A stretch of 64,000 nucleotides of DNA, from NCBI RefSeq assembly GCF_002741015.1, contig NZ_CP016616.1:479501-543500 (forward strand), read 5' to 3'. Made by a program: the position numbers and the translations under genes. The stretch is from Microvirga ossetica (lineage in GTDB: Bacteria; Pseudomonadota; Alphaproteobacteria; Rhizobiales; Beijerinckiaceae). Below, in pieces: positions 1 through 8,278 of this stretch (the first letter of the stretch is position 1; each line of letters starts with the position of its first letter). The notes beneath the pieces are model-generated. The model ran no database searches and was not told where the DNA came from. It saw only the letters and a program-made list of their open reading frames with translations.

Positions 1-305
1 CGAAAGGCTTCACGGTGATAGGTGCGGAGTTTGTCCCGGACCTGCCGTTCGGAAAACGGCAAGCCGCGAACCGAAAGATCACGGGTGATCTTTCCGACGA
101 TGTCCTCGTCGCCGTCGACCTCGAAGTCGGCCCGGTGGACCTCGGTGGCATAGGAGGAAAGATCGGCGTTCGACAAGCCAAGGAGGCGGCCGGCCCAAAG
201 GCCGGCGAGAACGTTCCGACGCGCGATCACGCTGTCACGGGTGTCATTGTCGAGACACCAGGATGACAAGTTCTGATTGGAAGTCTTTGTGCCTGTCACA
301 TTCAT
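1..305 (-). CDS. DUF1476 family protein (ATPase inhibitor zeta-like), 3' end off the window
   Basis: This minus-strand frame opens with ATG at 305-303 and is still open at the left edge, giving about 101 residues of a family that is usually 105-110 aa. After a divergent N-terminus of about 28 residues it shows the family core: an ARRN.L.GLWA block, a GLS...YA.EV..ADFE segment, GDEDIV.K, then an acidic/basic helix ending R.K....H. In alphaproteobacteria the family includes the zeta subunit that inhibits the F1-ATPase, but paralogues of unknown role are common. The diverged N-terminus, which is the inhibitory part in true zeta, makes an F1 inhibitor role uncertain here. A tandem GTCAGGTT operator-like repeat oriented towards this gene lies 84 bp upstream, which links it to the neighbouring tricarboxylate regulon. 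Confidence 0.75.
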   Translation of the reverse strand, partial: MNVTGTKTSNQNLSSWCLDNDTRDSVIARRNVLAGLWAGRLLGLSNADLSSYATEVHRADFEVDGDEDIVGKITRDLSVRGLPFSERQVRDKLRTYHREAF

Positions 306-388
306 CGAAGCTCTCCGTCAAAGGTTCAGCAGCCGGCCTGTCGGATCTGACGACCGTCATCGTCATGCAATGAGCCTATAGACGCTTC

Positions 389-407
389 ACCTGACATGAA
401 CCTGACA
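389..407 (-). promoter_or_regulatory. Tandem direct repeat, putative TctD operator
   Basis: On the minus strand this reads TGTCAGGTTCATGTCAGGT, two copies of TGTCAGGT with an 11-bp period. That is the one-turn direct-repeat layout typical of OmpR/PhoB-family response regulators. Near-identical repeats with the same period and orientation relative to the gene occur at 1057-1075 and 6761-6779. The rest of 306-635 shows no convincing gene. Confidence 0.5.
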
Positions 408-635
408 AAAACAACGGAATCTTGCATGTGAGCCATGCATGGACGCAACCTTTCCAGGCTTGTCTTCGGCGACAGGTCACATATGTCGTAGCTTCAAGAC
501 AGTTGAGGGTCCGGTCACCGAGCCTTCAATGTCCGGTTTGAGCCTTGTTATCCAGCAAGAGAACCCGAAACGCGGGTCATACGTTCAAGGAAGCGCTCGG
601 GCACCCTTCTAGATCCAGGATCGTCAGGGGAACCG

Positions 636-848
636 ATGAAACAGACCGACGAGGCGGACGAGGCCCTCGCCCACATCAGGCGGACTACGGCAGCCCCAAT
701 CCAACGCTTCCTTGACTCGATCGCCGCTGCAAGGCTCGAGGAGACGACAAGCCGTCAGAACACAGTGGAAGACGGTCCATCAAGGCCCGGCCGCTCAGGC
801 ATGGCCAAGGGCCTGCACAGGTTCTTGGAAGCCCTTGGCTTTTCCTGA
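636..848 (+). CDS. Small hypothetical protein (70 aa)
   Basis: This short frame has a plausible ribosome-binding site (AGGGGA about 6 bases before the ATG). The product is hydrophilic and rich in Arg, Glu and Ala, with no signal peptide or membrane segment, and I recognise no family. It lies alone between the DUF1476 gene and the tricarboxylate transporter. Overlapping frames of similar length exist on both strands, so it may not be a gene. The remaining DNA from 849 to 1148 contains only the regulatory repeat. Confidence 0.25.
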   Translation: MKQTDEADEALAHIRRTTAAPIQRFLDSIAAARLEETTSRQNTVEDGPSRPGRSGMAKGLHRFLEALGFS

Positions 849-1056
849 AGAGAGCCCTCGGCATAAAGTCCCTCGTCCATATCATCGGCCGCATTCACCT
901 GCGCGGATAGATCCGTGTAGGGATCAGGGCGCAGTGGACGGCTTCGCCGCGTGATCGCGCTCCTCCTGCGAAGACAGATCCGGCTCTCGCATCAGGAGAG
1001 TCCTGCCAAGCCTGCTTATTTCCTACATTTTCCAGCCAAGGCTGTCCCGCAAGTTA

Positions 1057-1075
1057 GTCAGGTTGCTGTCAGGTT
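1057..1075 (+). promoter_or_regulatory. Tandem direct repeat, putative TctD operator upstream of the transporter
   Basis: The sequence GTCAGGTTGCTGTCAGGTT holds two perfect GTCAGGTT units with an 11-bp period. It lies 74 bp before the small secreted ORF at 1149 and about 330 bp before tctB. The same double box precedes tctD and the DUF1476 gene. Confidence 0.55.
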
Positions 1076-1148
1076 CATCCCATAGGCCATTTCCTGCGAC
1101 TGCATAAAGCAGCCGGAGAGCACCTTAGCCATCCTGGGAGGATGACCC

Positions 1149-1346
1149 ATGTTACACTTCCGCCCGAGCCTGCCACCGGCATCGATCGTTGCTACGACAG
1201 CCCTATTCGCCACCTCAACCTTTGCTCAATCCGAACCGGAACTCATAGCCCTGGCGGCGCCGGGTGATGAACCCGCAGCCTTTCCGAAGGCAGAGAAGGC
1301 CTGGGTCCGCGAGATTCCCTCTTCCATGGGCTCGGCACAGTCCTGA
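1149..1346 (+). pseudogene. Short secreted ORF, possible remnant of the TctC binding protein
   Basis: This 65-residue frame has an SD-like GGAGG upstream. It begins with a signal-peptide-like segment (hydrophobic residues about 10-25, cleavage after FAQ), followed by PELIALAAPGD. That resembles the start of mature TctC proteins, where an (I/L)APA.PGGG motif follows the signal peptide. It stops after 65 residues instead of about 320, immediately upstream of tctB, exactly where tctC sits in canonical tctCBA operons. I infer a severely deleted tctC, but the match is short and a genuine small periplasmic protein cannot be excluded. Confidence 0.35.
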
Positions 1347-1402
1347 TCGCCAGCAACCCGCGCGCGTCTTCGCGCCGGTCTCATGATGCCAGGGAGATCC
1401 CA

Positions 1403-1903
1403 ATGTCAAACGTTCAACAGATGCCGATGCCTAGAGTACACCCCCGCATGCACATCGACATCGCGGGCCTCGCCATCGCTCTTATTCTGCTAGCCCTGGC
1501 CGGTCTGGTCTGGTGGGACATGACCAAGCTCCAGCTTCTGTCCCCCTATGATGTCGGCCCGAAAGCCATGCCCGTGATCGTCTCGGCCGGTCTTGCCCTC
1601 CTGGCGGTCGGCAACGGGATCAGCGCCTTCCGGGGTGATCTCCCCGCCCGCGACAGCCTCGACTGGCGGCCGATCATCCTGATCCTCGGCGGTCTCGCCT
1701 GCCTCATTGCCCTGATCGCCGTCGGCGGCGGCTTCATGATCGGCACGGCCATTCTGTTCGCGACCACATCGGCAGCCTTCGGACGCCGGGCATTCTTCAC
1801 TGATCTTCTGATCGGCGCGGTCATCGCCGTCGTCGTCTACCTGCTCTTCGCCAAGCTCCTGGCCCTGTCCCTGCCGGCTGGGCCGCTTGAAAACCTGTTG
1901 TGA
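1403..1903 (+). CDS. tctB: Tripartite tricarboxylate transporter, small membrane subunit TctB
   Basis: The 166-residue protein has the TctB layout: a cytoplasmic N-terminus, a first membrane helix around residues 20-38, and a hydrophobic C-terminal half with about three more helices. The motif [11 protein letters not shown] around residues 50-60 is typical of the family, whose members have a DVGP..FP..v signature. TctB is the small membrane subunit of a secondary, periplasmic-binding-protein-dependent carboxylate importer. Its stop overlaps a GTG that could start tctA, and an ATG for tctA follows 8 bases later, so the two are co-translated. An SD-like AGGGAGA precedes the ATG. Confidence 0.9.
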   Translation: MSNVQQMPMPRVHPRMHIDIAGLAIALILLALAGLVWWDMTKLQLLSPYDVGPKAMPVIVSAGLALLAVGNGISAFRGDLPARDSLDWRPIILILGGLACLIALIAVGGGFMIGTAILFATTSAAFGRRAFFTDLLIGAVIAVVVYLLFAKLLALSLPAGPLENLL

Positions 1904-1911
1904 GGCCTGTC

Positions 1912-3411
1912 ATGGAAGCCTTCCTGTCACTGGCCGGCGGCCTGTCCGTCGCGATCCAGCCGATGAACCTGCTCTTCGCCCTCATCGGCGTCCTGCTCGG
2001 CACCGCCGTCGGCGTCCTGCCCGGCATCGGCCCGGCGCTCACCGTGGCCCTGCTCCTGCCGATCACCTTCAAGCTCGATCCAGCAGGCTCGATCATCATG
2101 TTCGCCGGCATCTATTACGGCGGCATGTATGGCGGCTCGACCACCGCGATCCTGATCAACACTCCGGGCGAAAGCGCTTCCATGGCGACGGCGCTCGAAG
2201 GCAACAAGATGGCGAAGGCCGGCCGCGGCGGCCCGGCGCTGGCAACCGCTGCCATCGGCTCCTTCGTCGCCGGTACCTTCGCGACGTTGGGTCTGGCGCT
2301 GCTCGCCCCCTATCTCGTCGACATCGCCGTGAGCTTCGGTCCCGAGGATTACTTCGCCCTGATGGTCGTGGCCTTCGTGACCGTCTCGGCCACCTTCGGC
2401 GATTCCCCCGTGCGCGGCCTCACCAGCCTGTTCATCGGCCTTCTGCTCGGCCTCGTGGGCATCGACATCCTCTCCGGGCAATCCCGCCTGAGCTTCGGCG
2501 TGCCGGAGCTCTACGACAACATCGAGGTGACGACGCTCGCCGTCGGACTCTTCGCGGTCGGCGAGGCGCTCTACGTCGCCTCCCGCCGCCATATCCATGA
2601 GGAGAAGCTCGAGTCCGTCCGCGGTTCATTGTGGATGACCAAGGAGGACTGGAAGCGTTCCTGGAAGCCCTGGCTGCGCGGAACGGCCTTCGGGTTCCCC
2701 ATCGGCGCGCTGCCCGCCGGCGGCGCGGAGATCCCGACCTTCCTGTCCTACGCGACCGAGAAGCGCTTGACCAAGTATCCGGAGGAATTCGGCAAGGGCG
2801 CCATCGAAGGCGTCGCCGGTCCCGAAGCTGCCAACAATGCGTCCGCTGCCGGCACCCTCGTTCCCCTGCTGACGCTCGGCCTGCCGACCTCGGCCACGGC
2901 CGCCATGATGCTGGCAGGCTTCCAGCAGTACGGTCTCAATCCCGGACCGCTGCTGTTTGCCGAAAAGCCGGACCTGGTGTGGGGCCTGATCGCCAGCTTG
3001 TTCATCGCCAATGTCATGCTGCTGGTGCTCAACCTGCCGCTGGTCGGTCTGTGGGTGAAGCTCCTGGCGATCCCGCAGCCCTGGCTCTATGCCGGCATCC
3101 TGGTCTTCGCCACCATGGGCACCATCGCGGCCAATCCGTCGCCGGTCGAACTCGTCATGCTGACGATCTTCGGCGTGCTCGGCTTCCTGATGCGGCGGTT
3201 CGACTTCCCGATCGCGCCGGTGGTCGTGGGCCTCATTCTGGGTCCTGTGGCCGAGAGCCAACTCAGGCGTGCACTCTCGATCAGCCTCGGCGATCCGATG
3301 GTGCTGCTGCAGAGCCCGATCTCGGCAACGCTCCTCGTCATCGCGCTGATCGCCCTCGTGGCCCCCTTCGTCCTCAAGGGGCTCGGGCGCTTCAAGGCGT
3401 CTGAGGATTGA
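1912..3411 (+). CDS. tctA: Tripartite tricarboxylate transporter, large permease TctA
   Basis: This 499-residue protein has about 11-12 hydrophobic helices. It carries family hallmarks: G.LPGIGPA near residue 45, the stretch YYGGMYGG and ILINTPGE near 70-90, and the second-half repeat PEAANNA...LVPLLTLG.P. It is the ion-coupled permease of a TctABC-type importer for citrate or related tricarboxylates. I chose the ATG at 1912; a GTG at 1900 overlapping the tctB stop would add four residues. It ends the operon, with a strong GC-rich hairpin just downstream. The required TctC binding protein is missing next door. The downstream citrate-lyase-like genes make citrate the best substrate guess. Confidence 0.92.
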   Translation: MEAFLSLAGGLSVAIQPMNLLFALIGVLLGTAVGVLPGIGPALTVALLLPITFKLDPAGSIIMFAGIYYGGMYGGSTTAILINTPGESASMATALEGNKMAKAGRGGPALATAAIGSFVAGTFATLGLALLAPYLVDIAVSFGPEDYFALMVVAFVTVSATFGDSPVRGLTSLFIGLLLGLVGIDILSGQSRLSFGVPELYDNIEVTTLAVGLFAVGEALYVASRRHIHEEKLESVRGSLWMTKEDWKRSWKPWLRGTAFGFPIGALPAGGAEIPTFLSYATEKRLTKYPEEFGKGAIEGVAGPEAANNASAAGTLVPLLTLGLPTSATAAMMLAGFQQYGLNPGPLLFAEKPDLVWGLIASLFIANVMLLVLNLPLVGLWVKLLAIPQPWLYAGILVFATMGTIAANPSPVELVMLTIFGVLGFLMRRFDFPIAPVVVGLILGPVAESQLRRALSISLGDPMVLLQSPISATLLVIALIALVAPFVLKGLGRFKASED

Positions 3412-3422
3412 TGTGAAAGTTG

Positions 3423-3447
3423 CCCCGGCCCCGTTAAGGAGCCGGGG
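3423..3447. terminator. GC-rich hairpin between convergent operons
   Basis: CCCCGGCCCC and GGAGCCGGGG pair with one mismatch around a 5-nt loop. It lies directly after tctA and before the end of the convergent tctD operon. There is no T-tract, so it is a candidate terminator rather than a textbook one. 3448-3580 holds nothing else that I see. Confidence 0.45.
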
Positions 3448-3580
3448 ATATCGTGTGGGCCGTGGCACGATCGGAGCCATCCGCCGCTCCATCGAAATGC
3501 GGAAGGTCTCTTTGTGGCGATCGACAGCGGCTCCCGTCACGTCCTGTCCCGCCGACTCAATGAGACCTGCCAGAGGCGAT

Positions 3581-4672
3581 TTACGGCACGTTGCCTTCGG
3601 GCTGGATCGAACGGCGCCATTCACCCAGAAGACGCTGGCGCTTGGCGCGATCCTGGACGGCCAGCAGTTCCGGCCCGATGGGGATCGGCCGCAGAAGCCC
3701 GGATGTGCCCAACCAGAGCGGTCCGTCCACCTCCTCGGGAAGCGTCCCCTCAAAGCTGAAGAAGAACGAGGCCTCACGGCTTTTCTTCTGGCCCCGCTCG
3801 GAGAGCAGGTAATCCAGGAACCGAAAGGCAGTAGCCGTGTTCCGGGACGAGCGCGGGATGAAGGCCGCACGACTGAGGACAACGGTGTAGTCCCGCGGGA
3901 TGACGATCCCGATACGCGCTCCACGTCTCTGGGCGCCAACGGCATAGGACCCGATCAGATTGTAACCGATGGCCAGGCGTCCGGTGGAGAGATCAGTCAG
4001 GAGATCGCTGCTACAGCACCGCACAACCAGGTCGGCTCGTCCGAATGCCTCAAGAAGGCGCCCGAAGATAGCTGTTCCTCGAGCATCATAGGAGGCAAAG
4101 AGGTAGCCGATCCCCGACTGGGCAATATCGTAGGATCCGATCCTGCCATCGTATTTCTCCGGCTTGGATCGCAGGAGGTTGAGAAGTTCTGCCCGTGTGC
4201 GCGGCACGTCTTCCGGAGGAACGAGGTCACGGTTGAACACGATGACGGCCGGTTCGAACGTGAAGCCGAAGATCTCGTCGCGCCAGCGTGTCCAGGACGG
4301 GAGCTGAAGGGTCAAGGGGGAGCGATAACTCGTGCCACAGCCATCATTGACGAGTTTGACCAATTGATCGACGGACGATGAGAGGACCAGATCCATGGTC
4401 CCTTGCTTCTCATTGCATTGCCTTGACGCCTCATCGAACAGGTCGTTGGTGACATACTCACTGTATTCGATCGTCACATTCGGTGCGACCACCTGGAAGT
4501 CGCGGATCAAGGGTTCCATGGCGGAAAGGTCGGTCGCACCATGAACCGACAGGACTGTCTGCTGACCACCTGGAGCAGGGAATGCGATCCTCTCGGCGGC
4601 TGTCACCGTGTGGATGGCAAGCCCGGCCAGGAAGCCGACGACGGCGATCGCCGCCTTGAATCCCCTGATCAC
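3581..4672 (-). CDS. Periplasmic solute-binding protein co-transcribed with TctDE
   Basis: The 363-residue protein has a signal peptide (hydrophobic residues 8-20, cleavage near TAA/E) and the overall layout of family-1 ABC extracellular binding proteins of the iron/2-aminoethylphosphonate type. Recognisable parts are an early PLI.DF......V.I.Y segment, a central TLQ.P...RWRDEIFGFTFEP segment, and a late FLDYLLSERGQ helix typical of these proteins. Its start overlaps the kinase stop by 4 bases, so it is translationally coupled as the third gene of tctD-tctE-SBP. No ABC permease or ATPase is nearby. I infer an accessory sensor that presents ligand to the periplasmic domain of the kinase, or a binding protein that replaces the missing TctC. 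Confidence 0.75.
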   Translation of the reverse strand: MIRGFKAAIAVVGFLAGLAIHTVTAAERIAFPAPGGQQTVLSVHGATDLSAMEPLIRDFQVVAPNVTIEYSEYVTNDLFDEASRQCNEKQGTMDLVLSSSVDQLVKLVNDGCGTSYRSPLTLQLPSWTRWRDEIFGFTFEPAVIVFNRDLVPPEDVPRTRAELLNLLRSKPEKYDGRIGSYDIAQSGIGYLFASYDARGTAIFGRLLEAFGRADLVVRCCSSDLLTDLSTGRLAIGYNLIGSYAVGAQRRGARIGIVIPRDYTVVLSRAAFIPRSSRNTATAFRFLDYLLSERGQKKSREASFFFSFEGTLPEEVDGPLWLGTSGLLRPIPIGPELLAVQDRAKRQRLLGEWRRSIQPEGNVP

Positions 4673-6078
4673 GATGCGTCTCCGCCATCGATCGGCACGG
4701 AAGCCTCATGGTGTCTCTTGAAGCGCATGATGACCGCAAATCCATCATCGGACCGCTCGCGGAAGCGAAACTCGCCTCCGTGTGCCCGGACGACATCCCC
4801 TGCGATCGAGAGGCCCAAGCCGGAGCCGCTCGCACTTTGCGTATGGAATGGCTCCCGGACGCGCTGCCATTCCGAAACCGGGACCCCCGGCCCGTCGTCG
4901 ACGACTTCGACGACCGCGGCATCCCCATCCGCAAGAACCCGAACCTCCAGACGTGTCTCGGCGCCATGCTTCAAGGCGTTGTGAATCAGGTTCGATAGCG
5001 CTTCCCGCAAGCTGACTGCGTCCCCCTTCATGAGCACCGGTTCCTGTGGATCACTGAAGGAGATGTCCACGGCGCGATCCAGCGAGAGCGGGACGGCGCT
5101 GATCAGGGTCTGGCGGGCAAGGGCAGCCAGATCGACGGTGTCGAACTCCGCAACCTCCGCACGATGAATGATCATGGCGTGGTTGAGAAGCTGGTTCGTC
5201 AGGCGCCCCAACTCGGCAGTTCGCTCCTTGACCCGGGTGAGTTGTTGCTCCCGCCGCTCTTGCCTTGACTCCTCCGTGAGGAGATCGACCTGGGATGCCA
5301 GTCCTGCCAGAGGCGTCCGGATCTGGTGAGCGGCATCGGCAATGAACCGTTGCATCAGGGCAATGCGTCCGGAGAGGCGATCCATGAAGCGATTGATGGT
5401 GGTGACGAGCATCTGGATCTCGCGAGGGATCTCGAGGTCGAGCGGGGTCAGGTCCTTGGGATCCCGTGACCGCAGTTCACGCTCCACACGTGTCAGGGGA
5501 GCCAGAGCCCGTCGGACAGCGAACAGGACAGCCATGAAGGCAAGGCTGGTCATAGCGAACACCAGCAGCAGAGCCTTGAGCGTCAGATCCCGTGCCAGGC
5601 TGACGCGGGCCTCCCGGGTCTGCGCAACGACGACCTGGGCCCATCCCGGTGCCACCGGATCCGAGACGAGGCGTTCGACGATGGCCATCCTGACGGGAAA
5701 ACCGCGGTACTCGCCGTCGGAGATGAGTGGTGCGTGCGTTCCGGCAACCGGCCTGCCAGCGGCCAGGTCGTCGTATCCCGTGAGGACGGCCCCGCGCGGG
5801 TCGACAACCTTGTAGAAGATGCGGTCGTTGGTCGACAGCGAAAGGGTCTCGAATGCAGAGACCGGAGGGTCGACGGAGATCGTCCCTTCCTGGGCATAGA
5901 TGCTCTCCGCGATCTGGAGGGCGGCTCCGACCAGGAGACGATCATAGGCATCATCCGCTGCGACCCGGGCATAGAACCATGCTGCCATTCCCAGCACGAC
6001 GGACCCTGTGGCGAAGACGACAGCGATGATCAGAATAATCCGTGAGTAGAGGGAGCGACCCGCCCTGATCATTGGCAC
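4669..6078 (-). CDS. tctE: Sensor histidine kinase, TctE type
   Basis: The 469-residue kinase has a membrane helix at about residues 13-33, a periplasmic region of about 130 residues (2CSK_N-like, found in TctE kinases), and a second helix at about 168-188. A HAMP-like linker follows, then HisKA with the phospho-accepting His251 in AHQIRTPLAG. The HATPase_c domain shows NLIHNALKHG (N box), VDDGPGV (G1) and GSGLGLSI (G2). It overlaps tctD by 10 bases and the binding-protein gene by 4. It is expected to sense external tricarboxylates and phosphorylate TctD. An alternative start two codons in (ATG at 6072) is possible. Confidence 0.9.
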   Translation of the reverse strand: MPMIRAGRSLYSRIILIIAVVFATGSVVLGMAAWFYARVAADDAYDRLLVGAALQIAESIYAQEGTISVDPPVSAFETLSLSTNDRIFYKVVDPRGAVLTGYDDLAAGRPVAGTHAPLISDGEYRGFPVRMAIVERLVSDPVAPGWAQVVVAQTREARVSLARDLTLKALLLVFAMTSLAFMAVLFAVRRALAPLTRVERELRSRDPKDLTPLDLEIPREIQMLVTTINRFMDRLSGRIALMQRFIADAAHQIRTPLAGLASQVDLLTEESRQERREQQLTRVKERTAELGRLTNQLLNHAMIIHRAEVAEFDTVDLAALARQTLISAVPLSLDRAVDISFSDPQEPVLMKGDAVSLREALSNLIHNALKHGAETRLEVRVLADGDAAVVEVVDDGPGVPVSEWQRVREPFHTQSASGSGLGLSIAGDVVRAHGGEFRFRERSDDGFAVIMRFKRHHEASVPIDGGDAS

Positions 6079-6734
6079 ACGATCTGGTAACCAAGCCCCC
6101 GGAGCGTTCGGATTTCCGCGCCGGAGCCGGCCAGCTTCTTTCGCAAGCGGGCGACATACTGTTCCACGGCGTTCGCACTGGGCTCGTCATCGAACCCGAA
6201 CAACTGGTCGACCAGCTCGTCCTTGCCGAAGATCCGCCCTGGCCGTGCCGTCAGGATCTCGAGCAGTGTCAGTTCCCGCCGGGTCAGGTCGATCGGGATC
6301 CCGTTGACGGCGACGGCTCGCGAGCCCCGGTCAATGGTCACCTGCCCGCAGACCAGTTGGTTGGTCGACTCCCCGGCGCTGCGCCGGAGAAGCGCCCGGG
6401 CCCGCGCCTCCAGCTCACGGTAATCGAACGGCTTCACCAGGTAATCGTCCGCTCCGAGATCGAGTGCGTCGACGCGGTCGTCGATCTGCGACCGCGCCGT
6501 GAGAATGAGGACGGGGGTCTTCGATTTCCGCTGCCTGAGCCGCTTGAGGATGGAAAAGCCGTCAAGGGCCGGCAGGTTCACGTCGAGGATCAGGAGATCG
6601 TAGCTCTGGACCTCCAGGACCTCGTCGGCGACGCCGCCATCCTTCTCCCAGTCGACCGTGTGGCCGATCCGCTCGAACCGGGCGACGATTGCCTCTCCGA
6701 CGTCCACGGTGTCCTCGACGAGCAGGATCCGCAT
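6069..6734 (-). CDS. tctD: OmpR-family response regulator, TctD type
   Basis: This is a 221-residue OmpR/PhoB-type regulator. The receiver domain shows the acidic pair in LLVEDT, the phospho-accepting Asp51 in LILDVNLP, the Thr in ILTAR and the Lys in LVKPFDY. A C-terminal winged helix follows, with LTRREL.LLE, a recognition helix in SANAVEQYVARLRKKL, and RGLGY at the wing. It is the first gene of the tctD-tctE-SBP operon and diverges from the citrate-lyase-like operon. The intervening 222 bp hold a GTCAGGTT double repeat that is a likely TctD-P site. Confidence 0.92.
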   Translation of the reverse strand: MRILLVEDTVDVGEAIVARFERIGHTVDWEKDGGVADEVLEVQSYDLLILDVNLPALDGFSILKRLRQRKSKTPVLILTARSQIDDRVDALDLGADDYLVKPFDYRELEARARALLRRSAGESTNQLVCGQVTIDRGSRAVAVNGIPIDLTRRELTLLEILTARPGRIFGKDELVDQLFGFDDEPSANAVEQYVARLRKKLAGSGAEIRTLRGLGYQIVCQ

Positions 6735-6760
6735 CCTCCGCCTCTCATCAACAGGCCGCT

Positions 6761-6779
6761 GTCAGGTTGATGACAGGTT
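6761..6779 (+). promoter_or_regulatory. Tandem direct repeat between divergent tctD and acl-like operon
   Basis: The sequence GTCAGGTTGATGACAGGTT contains GTCAGGTT and GACAGGTT with the same 11-bp period seen at 1057-1075 and, inverted, at 389-407. It lies 27 bp upstream of the tctD start and about 178 bp before the acl-like start. Its orientation points at the acl-like genes. Confidence 0.55.
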
Positions 6780-6956
6780 CGCAGGGTACGCAACTCCCAT
6801 GAGGCCGCCAAGGGAATGTTCGAGTTCCACCCGACAGGCCTCCTGAGCGGCTCGCACGAAGAGCCATTACGCATGGCTGTCGCAGGATGACGAGGGAGGC
6901 GGTCGAACTGCGACCACCTGCCGTCAGCGAGAGCGATTGTCAAAGGGAGGATACAG

Positions 6957-8243
6957 ATGCAGATCACGGGTATGCTTCATGGAGCCAAGTTGCTTCAGTT
7001 CGCCGGTTTCCCGACGTCGGAAGTCCTTGGCCCCGACGCCAGCGAGGAGGAGATCCGGGCGCTCATCGACCGCCATGGCAGCGTGTTCATCAAGCCGGTG
7101 TTCAAGGGCGGCGTCGGCAAGAAGGGCAAGGCCGGCCTCCTCGGTCGGGCCTCCGACCTGAAGACGGCGCTGAAGGAGAAGGAGCGGCTCTATTTCGTCG
7201 AGCATCGGGTCGGCCCGACCGCGGCCAAGGCCAACGGGGTCACCTTCGAGGGCGCCGTGCCGGCCGAACACGAGGTCTACTTCTCGATTGCCGACTCGAC
7301 CCGCTTCAGGGCCCCGACCATGACCCTGACCCACCATGGCGGCGTGGACATCGAGGAGCTCGACAAGAGCCTCGTGGCCCAGATTCCCTTCGATGCGCTG
7401 ACCGGCCTCAAGGCCTTCGTGGTCGCCAATGCGCTGTCGGAGCTCAACGCCCCCAAGCAGATCATCTCGCCCCTCGTCCAGCAGTTGCCCAAGCTGTGGG
7501 AGCTCTACCACAACTTCGGCATGACCACCCTGGAGCTCAACCCGATCCGCATGCGGCCGGACCGGAACGGGCGCCTGACCCCGGTGGCGTGTGACTTCAA
7601 GTGCGGCTTCGACCGTGACGACCCCCGCTGGGAGCGGCTCAACCTGCCCAACCACCTGTTCGCCGTCGACTATTCGGACTTCGAGCTGGAGATCAACCAG
7701 CTTCGCACCTACCAGGGCCAGAGCGACGTTTACGTCATCAACCCGCAGGGCACCATCCTGGCGCCCACCTTCGGTGGCGGCGCCAACTCCCTCGTCACCC
7801 AGATGTTGGGCGACGATGCAATCATCTCGTCTGACTTCGGCGGCAACCCGCCGTACGAGAAGATGAAGAAGGTCGCCCAGATCTGCTTCAAGCATTGGCT
7901 CAAGCAGTCGAACGTCCTGTTCATCATCGGCGGCAAGTCCAACAACACCGACATCTTCGAGACCTTCCGGGCGATGGCCGATGCCCTGCGGGAGCATTTC
8001 GGCCAGCATGGCCCCTCGCCGCTCTATGTCGTGGCCGGCCGCGGCGGCCCCAACCTGGTGCGCGGCATGGGTGCCCTGCGCGACACCGTCGAGGCGCTCG
8101 GCCTGCCGTACCGTCTCTTCGGCTTCGACTCCGACATGAGCGAGGTCATCAACTACGCCCGTGCCGCAGATGCCTGGATGAAAGCCGGCGGTCGCGACGA
8201 GGTCGCGGCGAAGCTGCGCATTCCGGTGGCGGCTGCCGCCTGA
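6957..8243 (+). CDS. ATP-citrate lyase-like ATP-grasp subunit (SucC/AclB-like)
   Basis: This 428-residue ATP-grasp protein follows a strong SD (AAAGGGAGG). The N-terminal ATP-grasp half has a nucleotide-binding lysine region FIKPVFKGGVGKKGKAG (about 42-58), an LELNPIR motif near 189-195 and a DFKCGFDRDDPRW metal-binding motif like the D.K..FDD of succinyl-CoA synthetase beta. The C-terminal half is a CoA-ligase-like domain with FGGGANSL and IGGKSNNT motifs. The length and pairing with the next gene match the small subunit of two-subunit ATP-citrate lyases, which cleave citrate with ATP and CoA into oxaloacetate and acetyl-CoA. Another acyl-CoA ligase/lyase of this superfamily remains possible. 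Confidence 0.75.
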   Translation: MQITGMLHGAKLLQFAGFPTSEVLGPDASEEEIRALIDRHGSVFIKPVFKGGVGKKGKAGLLGRASDLKTALKEKERLYFVEHRVGPTAAKANGVTFEGAVPAEHEVYFSIADSTRFRAPTMTLTHHGGVDIEELDKSLVAQIPFDALTGLKAFVVANALSELNAPKQIISPLVQQLPKLWELYHNFGMTTLELNPIRMRPDRNGRLTPVACDFKCGFDRDDPRWERLNLPNHLFAVDYSDFELEINQLRTYQGQSDVYVINPQGTILAPTFGGGANSLVTQMLGDDAIISSDFGGNPPYEKMKKVAQICFKHWLKQSNVLFIIGGKSNNTDIFETFRAMADALREHFGQHGPSPLYVVAGRGGPNLVRGMGALRDTVEALGLPYRLFGFDSDMSEVINYARAADAWMKAGGRDEVAAKLRIPVAAAA

Positions 8244-8278
8244 CCCGGCCCACGCACGAAGAAATTGGAGAAGACACA

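Noticed and set aside
2626..3945. Long minus-strand frame opposite tctA (439 codons)
   Set aside because: It runs antisense to a clear TctA gene, is rich in Arg, Gly, His and Glu as expected for a GC-bias shadow, and has no family motif.
3413..4381. 322-codon plus-strand frame opposite the periplasmic binding protein
   Set aside because: Shadow of the minus-strand gene, which has a signal peptide and family-like segments.
7895..8278. Upstream in-frame extension of the 900-aa lyase subunit
   Set aside because: It overlaps the end of the ATP-grasp gene in another frame and has shadow-like composition; the ATG at 8279 has a proper SD.
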